A program made the translations under genes and the position numbers. From NCBI RefSeq assembly GCF_000834055.1, contig NZ_JXSQ01000013.1, forward strand, positions 33,961-97,960: 64,000 bases of DNA. Reading direction: 5' to 3'. Position 1 is the first letter of the stretch; each line of letters opens with the position of its first letter. Source of the DNA: Leucobacter komagatae. Its GTDB lineage: Bacteria > Actinomycetota > Actinomycetes > Actinomycetales > Microbacteriaceae. Shown here piece after piece: positions 6,888 to 16,333 of the stretch. Below the pieces are notes generated by a model. That model searched no databases. It was not told the DNA's origin and worked only from the letters and a program-made list of their open reading frames with translations.

Positions 6888-8471
6888 TTACTCCCATTCG
6901 ATCGTCCCCGGTGGCTTCGACGTGACGTCGAGCACGACGCGGTTCACGTCAGGCACCTGGTTTGTGATCTTGTTCGAGATGCGTGCGAGCACGTCGTACG
7001 GGACGCGAGTCCAGTCGGCGGTCATCGCGTCTTCCGACGAGACGGGTCGCAGCACGATTGGGTGACCGTAGGTGCGGCCGTCGCCCTGCACGCCAACCGA
7101 GCGCACATCGGCGAGCAGCACGACCGGGCACTGCCAGATCGAATCGTCAAGACCTGCAGCGGTGAGCTCGGCGCGAGCAATCGCGTCTGCCTCGCGCAGG
7201 ATGTCAAGGCGCTCGCGCGTGACCTCGCCGACGATACGGATGCCAAGGCCTGGGCCGGGGAACGGCTGGCGGCCGACGATCGCCTCGGGAAGCCCGAGCT
7301 CGCGGCCGATCGCACGCACCTCGTCCTTGAACAGGGCGCGCAGCGGCTCGATGAGCTCGAAGTCGAGATCCTCAGGAAGTCCACCGACGTTGTGGTGGCT
7401 CTTGATGTTCGCGGTGCCGGATCCGCCGCCCGACTCGACAACATCGGGGTACAGGGTGCCCTGCACGAGGAACTTGATGGGCTCGCCCTCGGCCTTCGCC
7501 TCGGCGACGAGATCAAGCTGCACCTTCTCGAACGCGCGAATGAACTCGCGGCCGATGATCTTGCGCTTCTCTTCCGGGTCGGTGACGCCCGCGAGGTGAC
7601 CGAGGAAGATGTCCTCAGCTTCAACGGTGATGAGACGCACGCCGGTCGAGGCGACATAGTCGCGCTCAACCTGCTCGCGCTCGCCCTTGCGGAGCAGTCC
7701 GTGATCAACGAACACTGCGGTGAGCTGGTCGCCGATCGCCTCGTGCACGAGCGCGGTTGATACCGCAGAGTCAACGCCGCCCGAGAGCGCGGAGATCACG
7801 CGTGCGTTTCCGACCTGCGCGCGGATCGCCTCGATCTGCTCGGCGATAACGTTGCCAGCGTTCCAGTCTGCGGGGATACCCGCGACGGTGTGGAGGAAGT
7901 TCTTGAGGATCTCCTGGCCGTGCTCGGAGTGCTTCACCTCGGGGTGCCACTGCACGCCGTACATCTTGCGCTCGGGCGAGCCGAACGCTGCGACGGGGGT
8001 GACCTCGGTGCTCGCGAGCACGTCGAACCCTTCGGGTGCCTGCTGCACGGCGTCGCCGTGGCTCATCCAAACGTGCTGCGTGTTCGGCTGGCCGCCGAGG
8101 ATCGCACCGCCGTCGCCAACGAGCGTCGCTTCAGTCGAGCCGTACTCGCGGTCGCCGGTGTTGCCGACAGTGCCGCCGAGGGCGCGGGCCATCACCTGGA
8201 AGCCGTAGCAAATGCCGAGGGTGGGGATTCCGAGGTCGAAGATCGCGTCGTCAAACGCGGGCGCGCCGGCTTCGTACACCGACGACGGCCCACCGGAGAG
8301 CACGATCCCGAGCGGGTTCTTCGCCCGGACTTCCTCAGCGGTAATCGTGTGCGGGACGAGCTCGGAGTACACTCCGGCCTCGCGCACTCGGCGTGCGATG
8401 AGCTGCGCGTACTGCGCCCCAAAATCGACGACGAGAACGGGCCGGTGCCCCTCGTGCGCTACTTCTGTCAT
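6888..8471 (-). CDS. guaA: GMP synthase (glutamine-hydrolysing)
   Basis: A full-length 527-aa GuaA that converts XMP, glutamine and ATP to GMP in the cytoplasm. The N-terminal class I glutamine amidotransferase domain has its nucleophile Cys88 in GICYGFQ, with His176 and Glu178 in WHPE. The ATP pyrophosphatase P-loop SGGVDS is at residues 230-235, and the C-terminal dimerisation domain ends in the conserved PPGTIEWE. The ATG at 8471 overlaps the stop of the DUF3817 gene by 4 nt, placing guaA last in the guaB3-SURF1-DUF3817-guaA unit, so XMP formation and its amination are probably co-expressed. Confidence 0.98.
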   Translation of the reverse strand: MTEVAHEGHRPVLVVDFGAQYAQLIARRVREAGVYSELVPHTITAEEVRAKNPLGIVLSGGPSSVYEAGAPAFDDAIFDLGIPTLGICYGFQVMARALGGTVGNTGDREYGSTEATLVGDGGAILGGQPNTQHVWMSHGDAVQQAPEGFDVLASTEVTPVAAFGSPERKMYGVQWHPEVKHSEHGQEILKNFLHTVAGIPADWNAGNVIAEQIEAIRAQVGNARVISALSGGVDSAVSTALVHEAIGDQLTAVFVDHGLLRKGEREQVERDYVASTGVRLITVEAEDIFLGHLAGVTDPEEKRKIIGREFIRAFEKVQLDLVAEAKAEGEPIKFLVQGTLYPDVVESGGGSGTANIKSHHNVGGLPEDLDFELIEPLRALFKDEVRAIGRELGLPEAIVGRQPFPGPGLGIRIVGEVTRERLDILREADAIARAELTAAGLDDSIWQCPVVLLADVRSVGVQGDGRTYGHPIVLRPVSSEDAMTADWTRVPYDVLARISNKITNQVPDVNRVVLDVTSKPPGTIEWE

Positions 8472-8956
8472 GCTGTGCCTTCCTGGCGATCTTGATCGGT
8501 GGCGACGGCGGACGCGGCGAGAGCCGCCTCCTTCTCGTCAAGGAACTGGTTAACCTCGCGGGCGATGCGCGCCTCGAGGAAGAAAGAAAGGAACGGGATC
8601 ACGCCACCGAGCGCCAGTACGAGGAACCGCATGAAGTTCCAACGCATCGGGCTCCACAGCATGAAGTTCGCGATGAGGTACACGACGTAGAACCAGCCGT
8701 GCGCGATGAGGATCGCCTTGAAGAGGTCAAACCCTGGACGGGCGAATTCTGCTTCCTGCCCCTCGGGCACGATCGGCAGGAACTCGGCGACCGCGTTTGG
8801 CGTGAACAGGAAGAGTTCGACGTCAAACACGTACTTCATCACCATCACCGCGCAGAGCAGCAGCAGCATGACGCCGGTAATGACGGAGGTGACCTTGTAT
8901 ACACTCAGCGCCCGGCGAATACGGGGGTAGTCCTCGGGCTTCGGCTGGAGTTGCAT
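8468..8956 (-). CDS. DUF3817 membrane protein
   Basis: A 162-aa protein with three or four membrane segments ([51 protein letters not shown]) of the DUF3817 family, found in actinobacteria beside guaA and cytochrome-assembly genes; its function is unknown. Two ATGs compete: 8965, and 8956 giving [10 protein letters not shown] prefer 8956 because TAGAAT (8964-8969) forms a good -10 exactly 7 nt before it, and the 8965 ATG would lie in that hexamer. Its stop overlaps guaA by 4 nt. SURF1 ends only 10 nt away from the chosen start, so read-through from guaB3 may also supply this gene. Confidence 0.85.
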   Translation of the reverse strand: MQLQPKPEDYPRIRRALSVYKVTSVITGVMLLLLCAVMVMKYVFDVELFLFTPNAVAEFLPIVPEGQEAEFARPGFDLFKAILIAHGWFYVVYLIANFMLWSPMRWNFMRFLVLALGGVIPFLSFFLEARIAREVNQFLDEKEAALAASAVATDQDRQEGTA

Positions 8957-8963
8957 GACTTCC

Positions 8964-8969
8964 ATTCTA
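8964..8969 (-). promoter_or_regulatory. internal -10 for DUF3817-guaA (leaderless)
   Basis: TAGAAT read on the minus strand lies 7 nt before the ATG at 8956 and overlaps the end of the SURF1 gene, giving a possible internal promoter for DUF3817-guaA. Confidence 0.5.
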
Positions 8970-9884
8970 TGGCTTGATTGTTGTCTCTGTTTCGCCCGCG
9001 GCCGCCTCCGCGGCGGCCTCTGCGGCGGCTTGCTCGTCCGCCTCAGCGGTGAGCAGCATCATCTCGTGTTCCTTCTCCCAGGCGTCGCGCGCGAGCCGGT
9101 ACCAGAGGAACAGAGCGACGGCTGCGAACACGGCCCATTCGATGCCGTAGAACACATTGAGCCAGCTGACCTTCTCGGGGGCGCTAGGGGCGACGGAGTC
9201 GATGCGCACCAGTCCTGCGTCTGCGAGGTCGGGGGCGTCTGCGGTCTCGTGCAGCACCAAGTAACCACCGTAGATGGGCCCTGTGGGTGCCGCGTTCCAG
9301 GAGTTCGCAAGGAACGCTGGAACCATCGTGCGGGAGTAGTGCGGATCACCGTCAGGGCGCGGCACCTCGGGCGCTTCGGCCGGAAGGTATCGACCCTCGA
9401 GTACGCGTTCGCCCTCAGGCAGCGTGTTCAAATGCTGCACTGCGTTCGCCGCGGCCTCATCACTCGGCGCCCATCCGACGGCAACCGCGAGGCTTGCGTT
9501 GTCGTGATCGGGACGCACGAGGTGACCAACCACCCACGCGCCCTTGCTGCGCTCAGCGGTCGCGTCTGGCCCCTGGTTCATCCGCTCGCTGATCACCGAG
9601 AAATCGCCGGAGACGAAGCCGCCGTCCACCGAGACGACCGCTCCCGCTGAGAGCTCGGGAATGCCAGCGATCGGCGGGGTGAGATCGTCGATTGGACGAA
9701 CCGTTTCGGTTGCGCTGAGCTCGTCAACGTTGTCGCGGATCGCGTTGCCCATCTGCCACTGACCGAGCCACGCGAACACCGCGGCAATGATCATGGCAAG
9801 CAGCAGCGCTGCGAGCCACTGGGGTCGTCGCATGACCTGGCCGAGCGTTGGCTCCCCGAGGTATTCAAGCTTCCGGCCCGCCAT
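8967..9884 (-). CDS. SURF1 family cytochrome oxidase biogenesis protein
   Basis: A 305-aa membrane protein with the SURF1 layout: a first transmembrane helix near residues 25-45 (QWLAALLLAMIIAAVFAWLGQWQ, with the family's G.WQ motif), a large exported domain containing VAVGW, and a second helix near residues 245-265 (VFYGIEWAVFAAVALFLWYRL). SURF1/Shy1 proteins assist heme insertion and assembly of aa3-type cytochrome oxidase. The C-terminal 40 residues are an acidic, alanine-rich tail. It starts 2 nt after the guaB3 stop. The link with purine genes is a conserved actinobacterial gene order rather than a shared pathway. Confidence 0.88.
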   Translation of the reverse strand: MAGRKLEYLGEPTLGQVMRRPQWLAALLLAMIIAAVFAWLGQWQMGNAIRDNVDELSATETVRPIDDLTPPIAGIPELSAGAVVSVDGGFVSGDFSVISERMNQGPDATAERSKGAWVVGHLVRPDHDNASLAVAVGWAPSDEAAANAVQHLNTLPEGERVLEGRYLPAEAPEVPRPDGDPHYSRTMVPAFLANSWNAAPTGPIYGGYLVLHETADAPDLADAGLVRIDSVAPSAPEKVSWLNVFYGIEWAVFAAVALFLWYRLARDAWEKEHEMMLLTAEADEQAAAEAAAEAAAGETETTIKP

Positions 9885-9886
9885 GG

Positions 9887-11008
9887 CTACCGCTCTGCGT
9901 GAACGATGTCGACGCGCTGGAACTCTTTCACGTCAGAGTAGCCACTCGTCGCCATCGCACGGCGGAGCGCTCCGAGGAGGTTCGCGCTGCCGTCAGCGAT
10001 GTGCGCAGGGCCGTTCATGATTTCGGAGAGCGGGGCGATCTGCTCAACAGCGACGCGGCGGCCGCGGGGAAGATCCTCGTGGTGGGCTTCTTGCCCCCAG
10101 TGCCAGCCACGCCCGGGCGCGTCGGTCGCGCGCGCAAGCGCTGCGCCGAGCATCACGGCGTCTGCACCGCATGCGATCGCCTTGACGAGGTCGCCTGAGG
10201 TGCCGAGGCCACCGTCTGCGATGACGTGCACGTAGCGCCCGCCCGATTCGTCGAGGTAGTCGGTGCGCGCGCCGGCAACATCAGCGATTGCGCTCGCCAT
10301 TGGAGCGCGGATCCCGAGGGTGGCGCGGGTCGTCGACGAGGCTCCCCCGCCGAACCCAACGAGTACGCCAGCGGCGCCGGTGCGCATGAGGTGCAGGGCG
10401 GACTGGTACGTCGCGGCTCCACCAACAATGACGGGCACGTCGAGCTCGTAGATGAACTGCTTCAGGTTCAGCGGCTCGCGCCCCTCGACCGAGACGTGCT
10501 CCGCGGAGACCGTGTTGCCGCGGATCACGAAGAGATCGACGCCTGCCTTCACAACGGTGTCAGTGAACTCGGCGGTACGGTGCGGCGACAGGGCGCCTGC
10601 GACAGTGACGCCTGCGTCGCGGATCTCCGCGAGGCGGTCACGGATGAGTTCGGGCTTGATGGGCGCCGAGTAGAGCTCGCGCATGCGCTTGACCGCTGCG
10701 ACCTCGTCATCGACCCGAGCAATCTCTTCGAGCAGCGGCTCGGGGTTCTCGTGACGTGTCCACAGCCCCTCAAGGTTGAGGACACCGAGTCCGCCGAGCT
10801 GGCCAAGCTGGATCGCTGTCGCGGGCGACATGACCGAGTCCATTGGCGCCCCCATGACGGGGATCCCGAACTGGAACGCGTCAATCGTCCACGACGTGGA
10901 GACGAGCTCGGGGTCGCGGGTGCGCCGCGTCGGCACAATACCGATCTCGTCGAATGTGTACACACGGCGGGCGCGCTTTCCGCGACCAATTTCGATCTCG
11001 TTACTCAC
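9887..11008 (-). CDS. guaB3: GuaB3 family IMP dehydrogenase-related protein
   Basis: A 373-aa TIM-barrel protein of the IMPDH/GMP reductase superfamily, without the tandem CBS domains found in the full-length IMPDH at 18907-20409. It keeps the N-terminal EIEIGRGKRARRVYTFDEI stretch and AGGA/GGASSTTR and VIADGG.GTSGD phosphate-binding loops. At the loop where IMPDH carries its catalytic cysteine (SICTTR) this protein reads ASSTTR, so no cysteine is available there and standard IMP oxidation is doubtful. Actinobacterial GuaB3 proteins are widespread but of debated activity. The GTG at 11008 follows TAGACT by 6 nt, so the mRNA is probably leaderless. It heads the SURF1-DUF3817-guaA unit. Confidence 0.9.
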   Translation of the reverse strand: MSNEIEIGRGKRARRVYTFDEIGIVPTRRTRDPELVSTSWTIDAFQFGIPVMGAPMDSVMSPATAIQLGQLGGLGVLNLEGLWTRHENPEPLLEEIARVDDEVAAVKRMRELYSAPIKPELIRDRLAEIRDAGVTVAGALSPHRTAEFTDTVVKAGVDLFVIRGNTVSAEHVSVEGREPLNLKQFIYELDVPVIVGGAATYQSALHLMRTGAAGVLVGFGGGASSTTRATLGIRAPMASAIADVAGARTDYLDESGGRYVHVIADGGLGTSGDLVKAIACGADAVMLGAALARATDAPGRGWHWGQEAHHEDLPRGRRVAVEQIAPLSEIMNGPAHIADGSANLLGALRRAMATSGYSDVKEFQRVDIVHAER

Positions 11009-11014
11009 CCGGAC

Positions 11015-11020
11015 AGTCTA
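11015..11020 (-). promoter_or_regulatory. -10 of guaB3 (leaderless)
   Basis: TAGACT on the minus strand, 6 nt before the GTG start, identical to the rarD and Bax1-I elements. Confidence 0.6.
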
Positions 11021-11149
11021 TCTGGTGCTTGCGCTGGCGAGGCTGTGTTCTCGCCCCACCGCCAGCCACACTGGCCGTCCTTTGCCTCTGCAGGAAACCC
11101 CGCCAGGCCGGGAAAGGCGGATCCGTGAAGATGGATGATCTACCCAAAC

Positions 11150-11195
11150 AGCAACGCCGCGCCGGCAGAACTGTGTCTGCCGGTGCGGCGTTGCT
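11150..11195 (-). terminator. terminator of the RpiR-controlled catabolic operon
   Basis: A 20-bp stem with one G-T pair (11150-11169 with 11176-11195) and a 6-nt loop lies 25 nt beyond the DUF3100 stop. On the minus strand it is followed by GTTTGGG; on the plus strand by TCTCG. Confidence 0.8.
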
Positions 11196-11219
11196 TCTCG
11201 CTGTGTCTATCCGGGCGCG

Positions 11220-12590
11220 CTAGCCCCAGAAGCCGAGGGAGAACTCGGCGATGATTGTCGAGAGCAGGAACGAGGCGGTGATCGCAACGAGCCCGACCGG
11301 GATAATCTTCCAGCCAATGCTCTTGAGCATCGGAACGTCCTTGCCGAGCGAGAGGCCCGCGAGCGTCAGCATCACGGTCGCGATCGACAGCACGTCGATC
11401 GCGCCGACCTGCGCGGCCATCCACTCCCCGCCGAAGAACCACGGGCTCGAGAGGTACGCGCCGAGTGTGGTGATCCAAATGACTGAGGGGAGCACTCGAG
11501 TGACTTTACCAAGCCAGATTCCCAGAAGCGTGAGCCCGATGAGCACACCGTACCCGGCGAGGACTTGCCAGCTAAAGCCCTTCGCGGCAATCATCGCCGT
11601 CACTAGCCCGAGAACGGTGATGATTGGGATACTCAGCCGCAGCGGGACTGACACCGTAGACGTCGCGGATTCAATGGCCGTTACGAGGGTCCGGTTCTGC
11701 TCTGCCTCCGCTGCGTCGAGCGTTCCGGCTGCGGCCGCGGTCCGGGCGCGCTCGGCCTGTGCCTCAGCGTCTGCGATTTCCTGCTTGTGCTTGCCGCGGG
11801 TGAGGAAGTGGTAGAACTTATCAGCGAGCGGCAGTGCGAGCCAGATGCCAACGTAGACGCCGAGCAGGGTCGTGATGAGGTTCGACACCGATGCGATCGC
11901 GAAGATCTCGTCAGCCTGCGCGGGGTAGGCGTCGGCGATGACGCCAGCGGAGGCTGCCATCATCGATCCGCTTCCGACACCAGCACCCATTGCGAGTGCG
12001 AGCGGATCGAAGATGCCCCAGTTCGTCACAAGCGAGGTGAGGAGCGTGATGAACACGGCACCGAAGAGGGTGCCGAAGACGTACATCGAGAGCACGCCGC
12101 GGTACTGGTGCGAGTCGGGGCCGTACTTCTCTGACACGATCGCAAACGACGGCTCGCGGTCGAGCGAGAACGTCGCGCCAATCGTTGAGGTGCCCATGCG
12201 CAGCAACACGGCGAGCGGCAGCGCGAGTGCCACGGTGCCGAGCAGGTGTCCGATCTCCTGGAGCAGCAGCGCGGGGCCCGCGTTGACAAGCAGCATGAGG
12301 TTGGGGCCGATGTTGAACGCGAGGCGCGCGACGAGCACGAGCACCGTCACGGAGACGAGCGCGGAGGCCGCCTTCTGCAGGTCGATGCCGAGCGGCTTGA
12401 ACTTCTGCACCGAGATCAGCAGGCCGGCGATCAGCCCCCACACCATCGGGAAGATCACGATGGAGCCGATACCAACGTTGATGTTCAGCGCACCCGCAAA
12501 TTGCATCACCCCCGCGACGGCGAGCGCGAGGAGCGCAATGGGAAGGGTTTCTTGTTTGCCGACCACTGGGGCAACTGCTTTGACGCTCAC
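11220..12590 (-). CDS. DUF3100 multi-pass membrane protein, candidate transporter
   Basis: A 456-aa polytopic protein with about eleven hydrophobic segments split into two halves by a charged loop near residues 265-310 (GKHKQEIADAEAQAERARTAA). It belongs to the DUF3100 family, which has no established activity; the many glycine-rich helices (GAGVGSGSMMAASAG, GLSLGKDVPMLKSIGW) suggest a solute carrier. As last gene of a five-gene operon with an M20D amidohydrolase, an aldehyde dehydrogenase, a beta-hydroxyacid dehydrogenase and an RpiR regulator, it is most simply the uptake system for that pathway's substrate. GTG at 12590 has AAAGGA about 7 nt upstream. Confidence 0.85.
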   Translation of the reverse strand: MSVKAVAPVVGKQETLPIALLALAVAGVMQFAGALNINVGIGSIVIFPMVWGLIAGLLISVQKFKPLGIDLQKAASALVSVTVLVLVARLAFNIGPNLMLLVNAGPALLLQEIGHLLGTVALALPLAVLLRMGTSTIGATFSLDREPSFAIVSEKYGPDSHQYRGVLSMYVFGTLFGAVFITLLTSLVTNWGIFDPLALAMGAGVGSGSMMAASAGVIADAYPAQADEIFAIASVSNLITTLLGVYVGIWLALPLADKFYHFLTRGKHKQEIADAEAQAERARTAAAAGTLDAAEAEQNRTLVTAIESATSTVSVPLRLSIPIITVLGLVTAMIAAKGFSWQVLAGYGVLIGLTLLGIWLGKVTRVLPSVIWITTLGAYLSSPWFFGGEWMAAQVGAIDVLSIATVMLTLAGLSLGKDVPMLKSIGWKIIPVGLVAITASFLLSTIIAEFSLGFWG

Positions 12591-12617
12591 TGTGGTCCTT
12601 TCTTGTGGGTTAGTTGG

Positions 12618-13823
12618 TTATTCAGAGTGAAAGGCGGACTGCAACAGCCGGTCGCGCGTTGCTCCGGGTGCCGCGGCGCCCGCCGCGGTCCATGCGAGCC
12701 CGATCGCGCCGTCGCGCATCGCGCGGTAGGCCTCGGGCGTGTTCGCAAACGCGGCGAACTCGTGGGTGTGGATCGGTGCCGTGGCTCCCGGCAGGCTGAA
12801 CCACGGGTGCAGCGAGGGAATGACCTGGCTGACATTGCCCATGTCTGTCGACCCGCCGCTCACGCCGGCGGATGGCGTCGTGTCGTAGCCGAGCGCGGCC
12901 ATCGCGCTCGTCCACGAAGCGGCGAGCGCGTCGTCCTGGATCAGCGGCTCGTAGAGCGGTTCCGTTTCGCTGATCTCGAGCACGGTTCCCGTCGCGACGG
13001 CCGCCCCCTCGAAGCATGCCCTGACGCGCTCGAGGAGCGCGAGGTAGGCGTCGAGTTCGAACGCGCGGCACTCGAACTCGACGACCGCGCGGTCCGGGAT
13101 GATGTTCGTGACCTCACCAGCCTCGCGGGTAACCAGGGCGATGCGCTCGTCGCCGCGGATCTGCTGCCGCAGCAGCCCGATGGCCACGTGCGAGAGCACC
13201 GCTGCATCGGCGGCGTTCACGGCGAGGTGAGGGGCGGCGGCCGCGTGCGCGGACTTGCCGGAGAACACCGCGCGGAAGCGCCCAACGGCCTGCGCGCTCG
13301 TGCCGGTCGGGTTGTAACTCATGCCGTCCTGCACTGGGTGCAGCATGAGCGCGAGGTGCGCGCCGTCGAAGGCGCCGCGTTCGAGCAGCACGGACTTGCC
13401 GCCGCCGTGCTCCTCCGCTGGGGTGCCGATCGCGCGGACGGTGATCCCGAGCTCGTCGGCGACGGGCGCGAGTGCGAGCGCCGCGGCAACCGAAGTACCG
13501 GCGATGAGGTTGTGCCCGCAGGCGTGGCCGATGCCAGGGAGGGCGTCGTACTCGACGCAGAGCACGACCTCGAGCGGGCCGCTGCCGGCGCGCGCTTCGA
13601 AGGCGGTGTCGAGGCCGCCGACGCCGCGGTCGACTGCGAAGCCGCCGGACTCGAGGAGCGCAGCGATCGCCTTGGCTGAGCGGTGCTCCTCGAAGGCGAG
13701 CTCAGGGTTCGCGTGCAGTTCGCGCGCGAGGGCCTCGACCCTGTCGTGCCATTCATCGACCCCCGCGGCAATTGCGCGGCGAACGCTGTCTGGTTCAGCC
13801 CCCGTGGTGATATCCGTAGTCAT
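12618..13823 (-). CDS. M20D family metallopeptidase / amidohydrolase
   Basis: A 401-aa zinc hydrolase of the M20D group (AbgB-, ACY1L2- and N-acyl-amino-acid hydrolase-like). Metal-site signatures: EYDALPGIGHACGHN at residues 91-105 (Cys102, His104) and GTPAEEHGGGK with Glu137-Glu138. The dimerisation domain follows SGKSAHAAAAPHLAVNA, and the C-terminal ligand is in PIHTHEFA. Such enzymes cleave amide bonds of N-acyl or N-aminoacyl compounds in the cytoplasm. It lies 21 nt after the aldehyde dehydrogenase and 27 nt before the DUF3100 transporter candidate, suggesting that an imported conjugate is split here before oxidation. The substrate is unknown. Confidence 0.87.
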   Translation of the reverse strand: MTTDITTGAEPDSVRRAIAAGVDEWHDRVEALARELHANPELAFEEHRSAKAIAALLESGGFAVDRGVGGLDTAFEARAGSGPLEVVLCVEYDALPGIGHACGHNLIAGTSVAAALALAPVADELGITVRAIGTPAEEHGGGKSVLLERGAFDGAHLALMLHPVQDGMSYNPTGTSAQAVGRFRAVFSGKSAHAAAAPHLAVNAADAAVLSHVAIGLLRQQIRGDERIALVTREAGEVTNIIPDRAVVEFECRAFELDAYLALLERVRACFEGAAVATGTVLEISETEPLYEPLIQDDALAASWTSAMAALGYDTTPSAGVSGGSTDMGNVSQVIPSLHPWFSLPGATAPIHTHEFAAFANTPEAYRAMRDGAIGLAWTAAGAAAPGATRDRLLQSAFHSE

Positions 13824-13844
13824 CCTGTGCTTCCCCCTCTCCTA

Positions 13845-15383
13845 CTAGTAACTCAGCGACGGGAATGGCGCGCCCGTCGCCTGGGTCGGAACCCAGACGG
13901 CCTTCGGCTGCGTGTATTCGTCGACGAACCCGGGGCCAGATGACCTGCCCTGCCCCGAGTCGCCGAAGCCGCCAAACGGCACGGCGACGTGGATCGTCTT
14001 GTAGGAGTTCACCCAGAACGTGCCTGCCCGAACGGCGCGTGCGACGTAGTGCGCGCGCGACACGTTCTCGGTCCACACGGCGCCCGCGAGGCCGAAGCGT
14101 GTCGCGTTTGCACGCGCGATGGCCTCCTCTTCGGTGTCGAATACGTCGGCGCCGACGACGGGGCCGAACACCTCAGTCGTCTCGAGCGTGTTCGAGGGGG
14201 TGACCCCGTCGAGCAGCGTCGGGAGCACCCAGTTGCCGCCCGCGAGGGCTGCACCGGTGACGGCTGCCGGCAGCGTGTCAGAGGTCACGCGGCGGGCACC
14301 GTCGCCGATGCCGCGCTCGATGAGCGAGCGCACGGTGTCGTACTGCGGCCGGGTGATGATGGGCCCGATCTCGGTGGTTGGATCGAGCGGATCACCGATC
14401 CGCAGCTTCGCGGCCTTCTCGCTGACGAGCGCGATGAACTCCTCGTGGACGTCTCGCTGCACGAGGAGCCGTGAGCCCGCGACGCACGATTGCCCGGCCC
14501 CGGAGAACACGGCCGAGATCGCACCGTCGGCCGCGCGCTCGAGGTTCGCGTCGGCGAAGACGATGTTCGCGCTCTTGCCGCCGAGCTCGAGCACGGTCGG
14601 GATGCCGACCTGCGCTGTCGCGACGCCGACGCGCCTGCCCGTCGGGACGGAGCCGATGAACGACACCTTGCCGACACGCTCGTCGGTCGTGACCGCCGAG
14701 CCGACTGTCGCCCCGAGCCCGACGGCGACGTTGAAGACGCCGTCGGGAAGGCCTGCCTCGTGGGCGATCTGCGCGAGCCGCACCGTCGAGAGCGGGGTGA
14801 ACTCGCTCGGCTTGAGCACGATCGCGTTGCCGGCGGCGAGCGGCGCGGCCGAGTTCCAGCCTGCCGTGAACAGCGGGGCGTTCCACGGAGTCACCGCGAC
14901 GACGACGCCGTAGGGTACGCGCTCGGTGTACGTGTGCCAGTTACCGGGGACGGGGATCGTCTCCCCCATGAGCTTGTCTGCCCAGCCCGCGTAGTAGCCG
15001 AACATTTCGACGACCTTCGTCGCCTCGGCACGCGCGTCGCGGAGGGTCTTGCCGGTCGTCGCGGACTCGAGGAAGGCGAGTTCCTCGATGTGTGACTCAA
15101 CGGCGGCCGACACGCGTCGGAGGATCGCCGCGCGCTCGAACGCGTCGAGCGCGCCCCAGGTCGCGGCGCCCCGGCGTGCACTCTCGAGCACCGCGTCGGC
15201 GCCGTCAGCGCCAGCGTCGCCGTAGCTCGCGAAGCGCTCGCCCGTCGCCGCGACGACGAGGTCGACCGTCGCGCCCGATCCGGTGACGATGGCGCCGTCG
15301 ACGAACGAGCCGATGCGTCCGCCGAGCGAGCTGTTCACCGCTGCCTGCGCGGTCTCGGCCGAGGAAGTGTGGTGAGTGGTCAT
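13845..15383 (-). CDS. aldehyde dehydrogenase (NAD(P)+-dependent)
   Basis: A 512-aa ALDH-superfamily enzyme. Catalytic residues are visible: Asn168 in VTPWNAP, Lys191 in KPSEFTP, Glu266 in LELGGK and the nucleophile Cys300 in GAGQSCVAGSR; the C-terminal ETTEVFGPV and PFGGFGDSGQGR motifs are present. It oxidises an aldehyde or semialdehyde to the acid. It begins 2 nt after the stop of the beta-hydroxyacid dehydrogenase, an enzyme type whose product is a semialdehyde, so the two steps are probably consecutive: hydroxyacid to semialdehyde to dicarboxylate. The protein resembles betaine/aldehyde dehydrogenases rather than CoA-acylating MmsA types. Confidence 0.9.
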   Translation of the reverse strand: MTTHHTSSAETAQAAVNSSLGGRIGSFVDGAIVTGSGATVDLVVAATGERFASYGDAGADGADAVLESARRGAATWGALDAFERAAILRRVSAAVESHIEELAFLESATTGKTLRDARAEATKVVEMFGYYAGWADKLMGETIPVPGNWHTYTERVPYGVVVAVTPWNAPLFTAGWNSAAPLAAGNAIVLKPSEFTPLSTVRLAQIAHEAGLPDGVFNVAVGLGATVGSAVTTDERVGKVSFIGSVPTGRRVGVATAQVGIPTVLELGGKSANIVFADANLERAADGAISAVFSGAGQSCVAGSRLLVQRDVHEEFIALVSEKAAKLRIGDPLDPTTEIGPIITRPQYDTVRSLIERGIGDGARRVTSDTLPAAVTGAALAGGNWVLPTLLDGVTPSNTLETTEVFGPVVGADVFDTEEEAIARANATRFGLAGAVWTENVSRAHYVARAVRAGTFWVNSYKTIHVAVPFGGFGDSGQGRSSGPGFVDEYTQPKAVWVPTQATGAPFPSLSY

Positions 15384-15385
15384 GA

Positions 15386-16297
15386 TTACTCCTGCGTCTT
15401 CTCCGCGGCGTCCCCGCGGCTCTGTGCCTGATTCGTGACCGCGGGCGCAACAGTGCGCGCGATCTCGGTGAAGTCAGCTGTCGCGCCGAGCTCGGCGAGC
15501 GAGCGCTGCCAGAGCGCGCTGCTGGCGCGGAGCAACTCGGGGGTCTCCCCAACCTCTGCGGCGATGTCCATGGCGAGGCTGACGTCGCGGGCCATGAGTC
15601 CCATAGAGAAGCCCGAATCGTGGGTTCCGCTGAGCACCCAGTCGGGGTACATCGCGCTAGACACCTTGCTCGCGCCCGAAGCGCCTGAAACGCCGGCTGC
15701 CGCAGCGGCTGGGTCGACGCCCCACGCCTCCGCAACCGCGAGCGCCTCGCCAACGGTCGCGAGGTTGACCGCAGCGAGCGCGTTGTTGATGAGCTTGACG
15801 ACGTTGCCAGCCCCGGCAGCACCGAGGTGCTGGAATTGCCCGGAGGTGAGCGCCTCCAGTGCGGGGGTCACGGCTTCAACCGCCCGGTCAGTGCCGCCGA
15901 CGAACGCGCTGAGTCTGCCGGTCGCCGCTCCCGCGCGGCCGCCGGAGACGGGCGCGTCAACGAACGCGGATCCGGTTGCCTCGGCGAGCTCGGACATCTC
16001 CCTGCTCGTCGCGGGTTCAGAGGTCGTGGTGTCGACGATTCCGCAGGTCACCCCACCCGCGAGCAGCGCCGGCACTGTCGATCGGACGAGCGCGGCGTTC
16101 GGGAGCGACAGCACTGCGTAGTCGACCTCGCCGATGCCCTCGAGGGCATCAACGGCGCGAATTCCAAGCGCCGTCGCTGCGTCGCGCGCCACCGGTGAGG
16201 GGTCAAAGCCCGTGACGCTCCAGCCACTCGTGTGCAGCGTTGCCGCCATTGCGCCGCCCATGGCGCCGAGGCCGATAACTGCGATTCGTTTTTGCAT
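15386..16297 (-). CDS. beta-hydroxyacid dehydrogenase (3-hydroxyisobutyrate dehydrogenase family)
   Basis: A 303-aa NAD(P)-dependent dehydrogenase. The Rossmann loop GLGAMGGAMA is at residues 8-17, the substrate motif DAPVSGGRAGA is near 118, and the catalytic lysine is in GNVVKLINN near 168. The family oxidises beta-hydroxyacids (3-hydroxyisobutyrate, tartronate, L-threonate and others) to semialdehydes or keto acids; which one is used here cannot be read from the sequence. It is first of the structural genes after the RpiR regulator (36-nt gap) and abuts the aldehyde dehydrogenase. The last 25 residues are a polar extension beyond the usual fold. Confidence 0.87.
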   Translation of the reverse strand: MQKRIAVIGLGAMGGAMAATLHTSGWSVTGFDPSPVARDAATALGIRAVDALEGIGEVDYAVLSLPNAALVRSTVPALLAGGVTCGIVDTTTSEPATSREMSELAEATGSAFVDAPVSGGRAGAATGRLSAFVGGTDRAVEAVTPALEALTSGQFQHLGAAGAGNVVKLINNALAAVNLATVGEALAVAEAWGVDPAAAAAGVSGASGASKVSSAMYPDWVLSGTHDSGFSMGLMARDVSLAMDIAAEVGETPELLRASSALWQRSLAELGATADFTEIARTVAPAVTNQAQSRGDAAEKTQE

Positions 16298-16333
16298 GAT
16301 TCCTTCCGATGGGGTGAACGAGTGATGCGTTCG

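Noticed and set aside
12246..13679. A 477-codon open frame opposite DUF3100/M20D
   Set aside because: Spans two real genes on the other strand and reads as low-complexity Arg/Glu/Ala.
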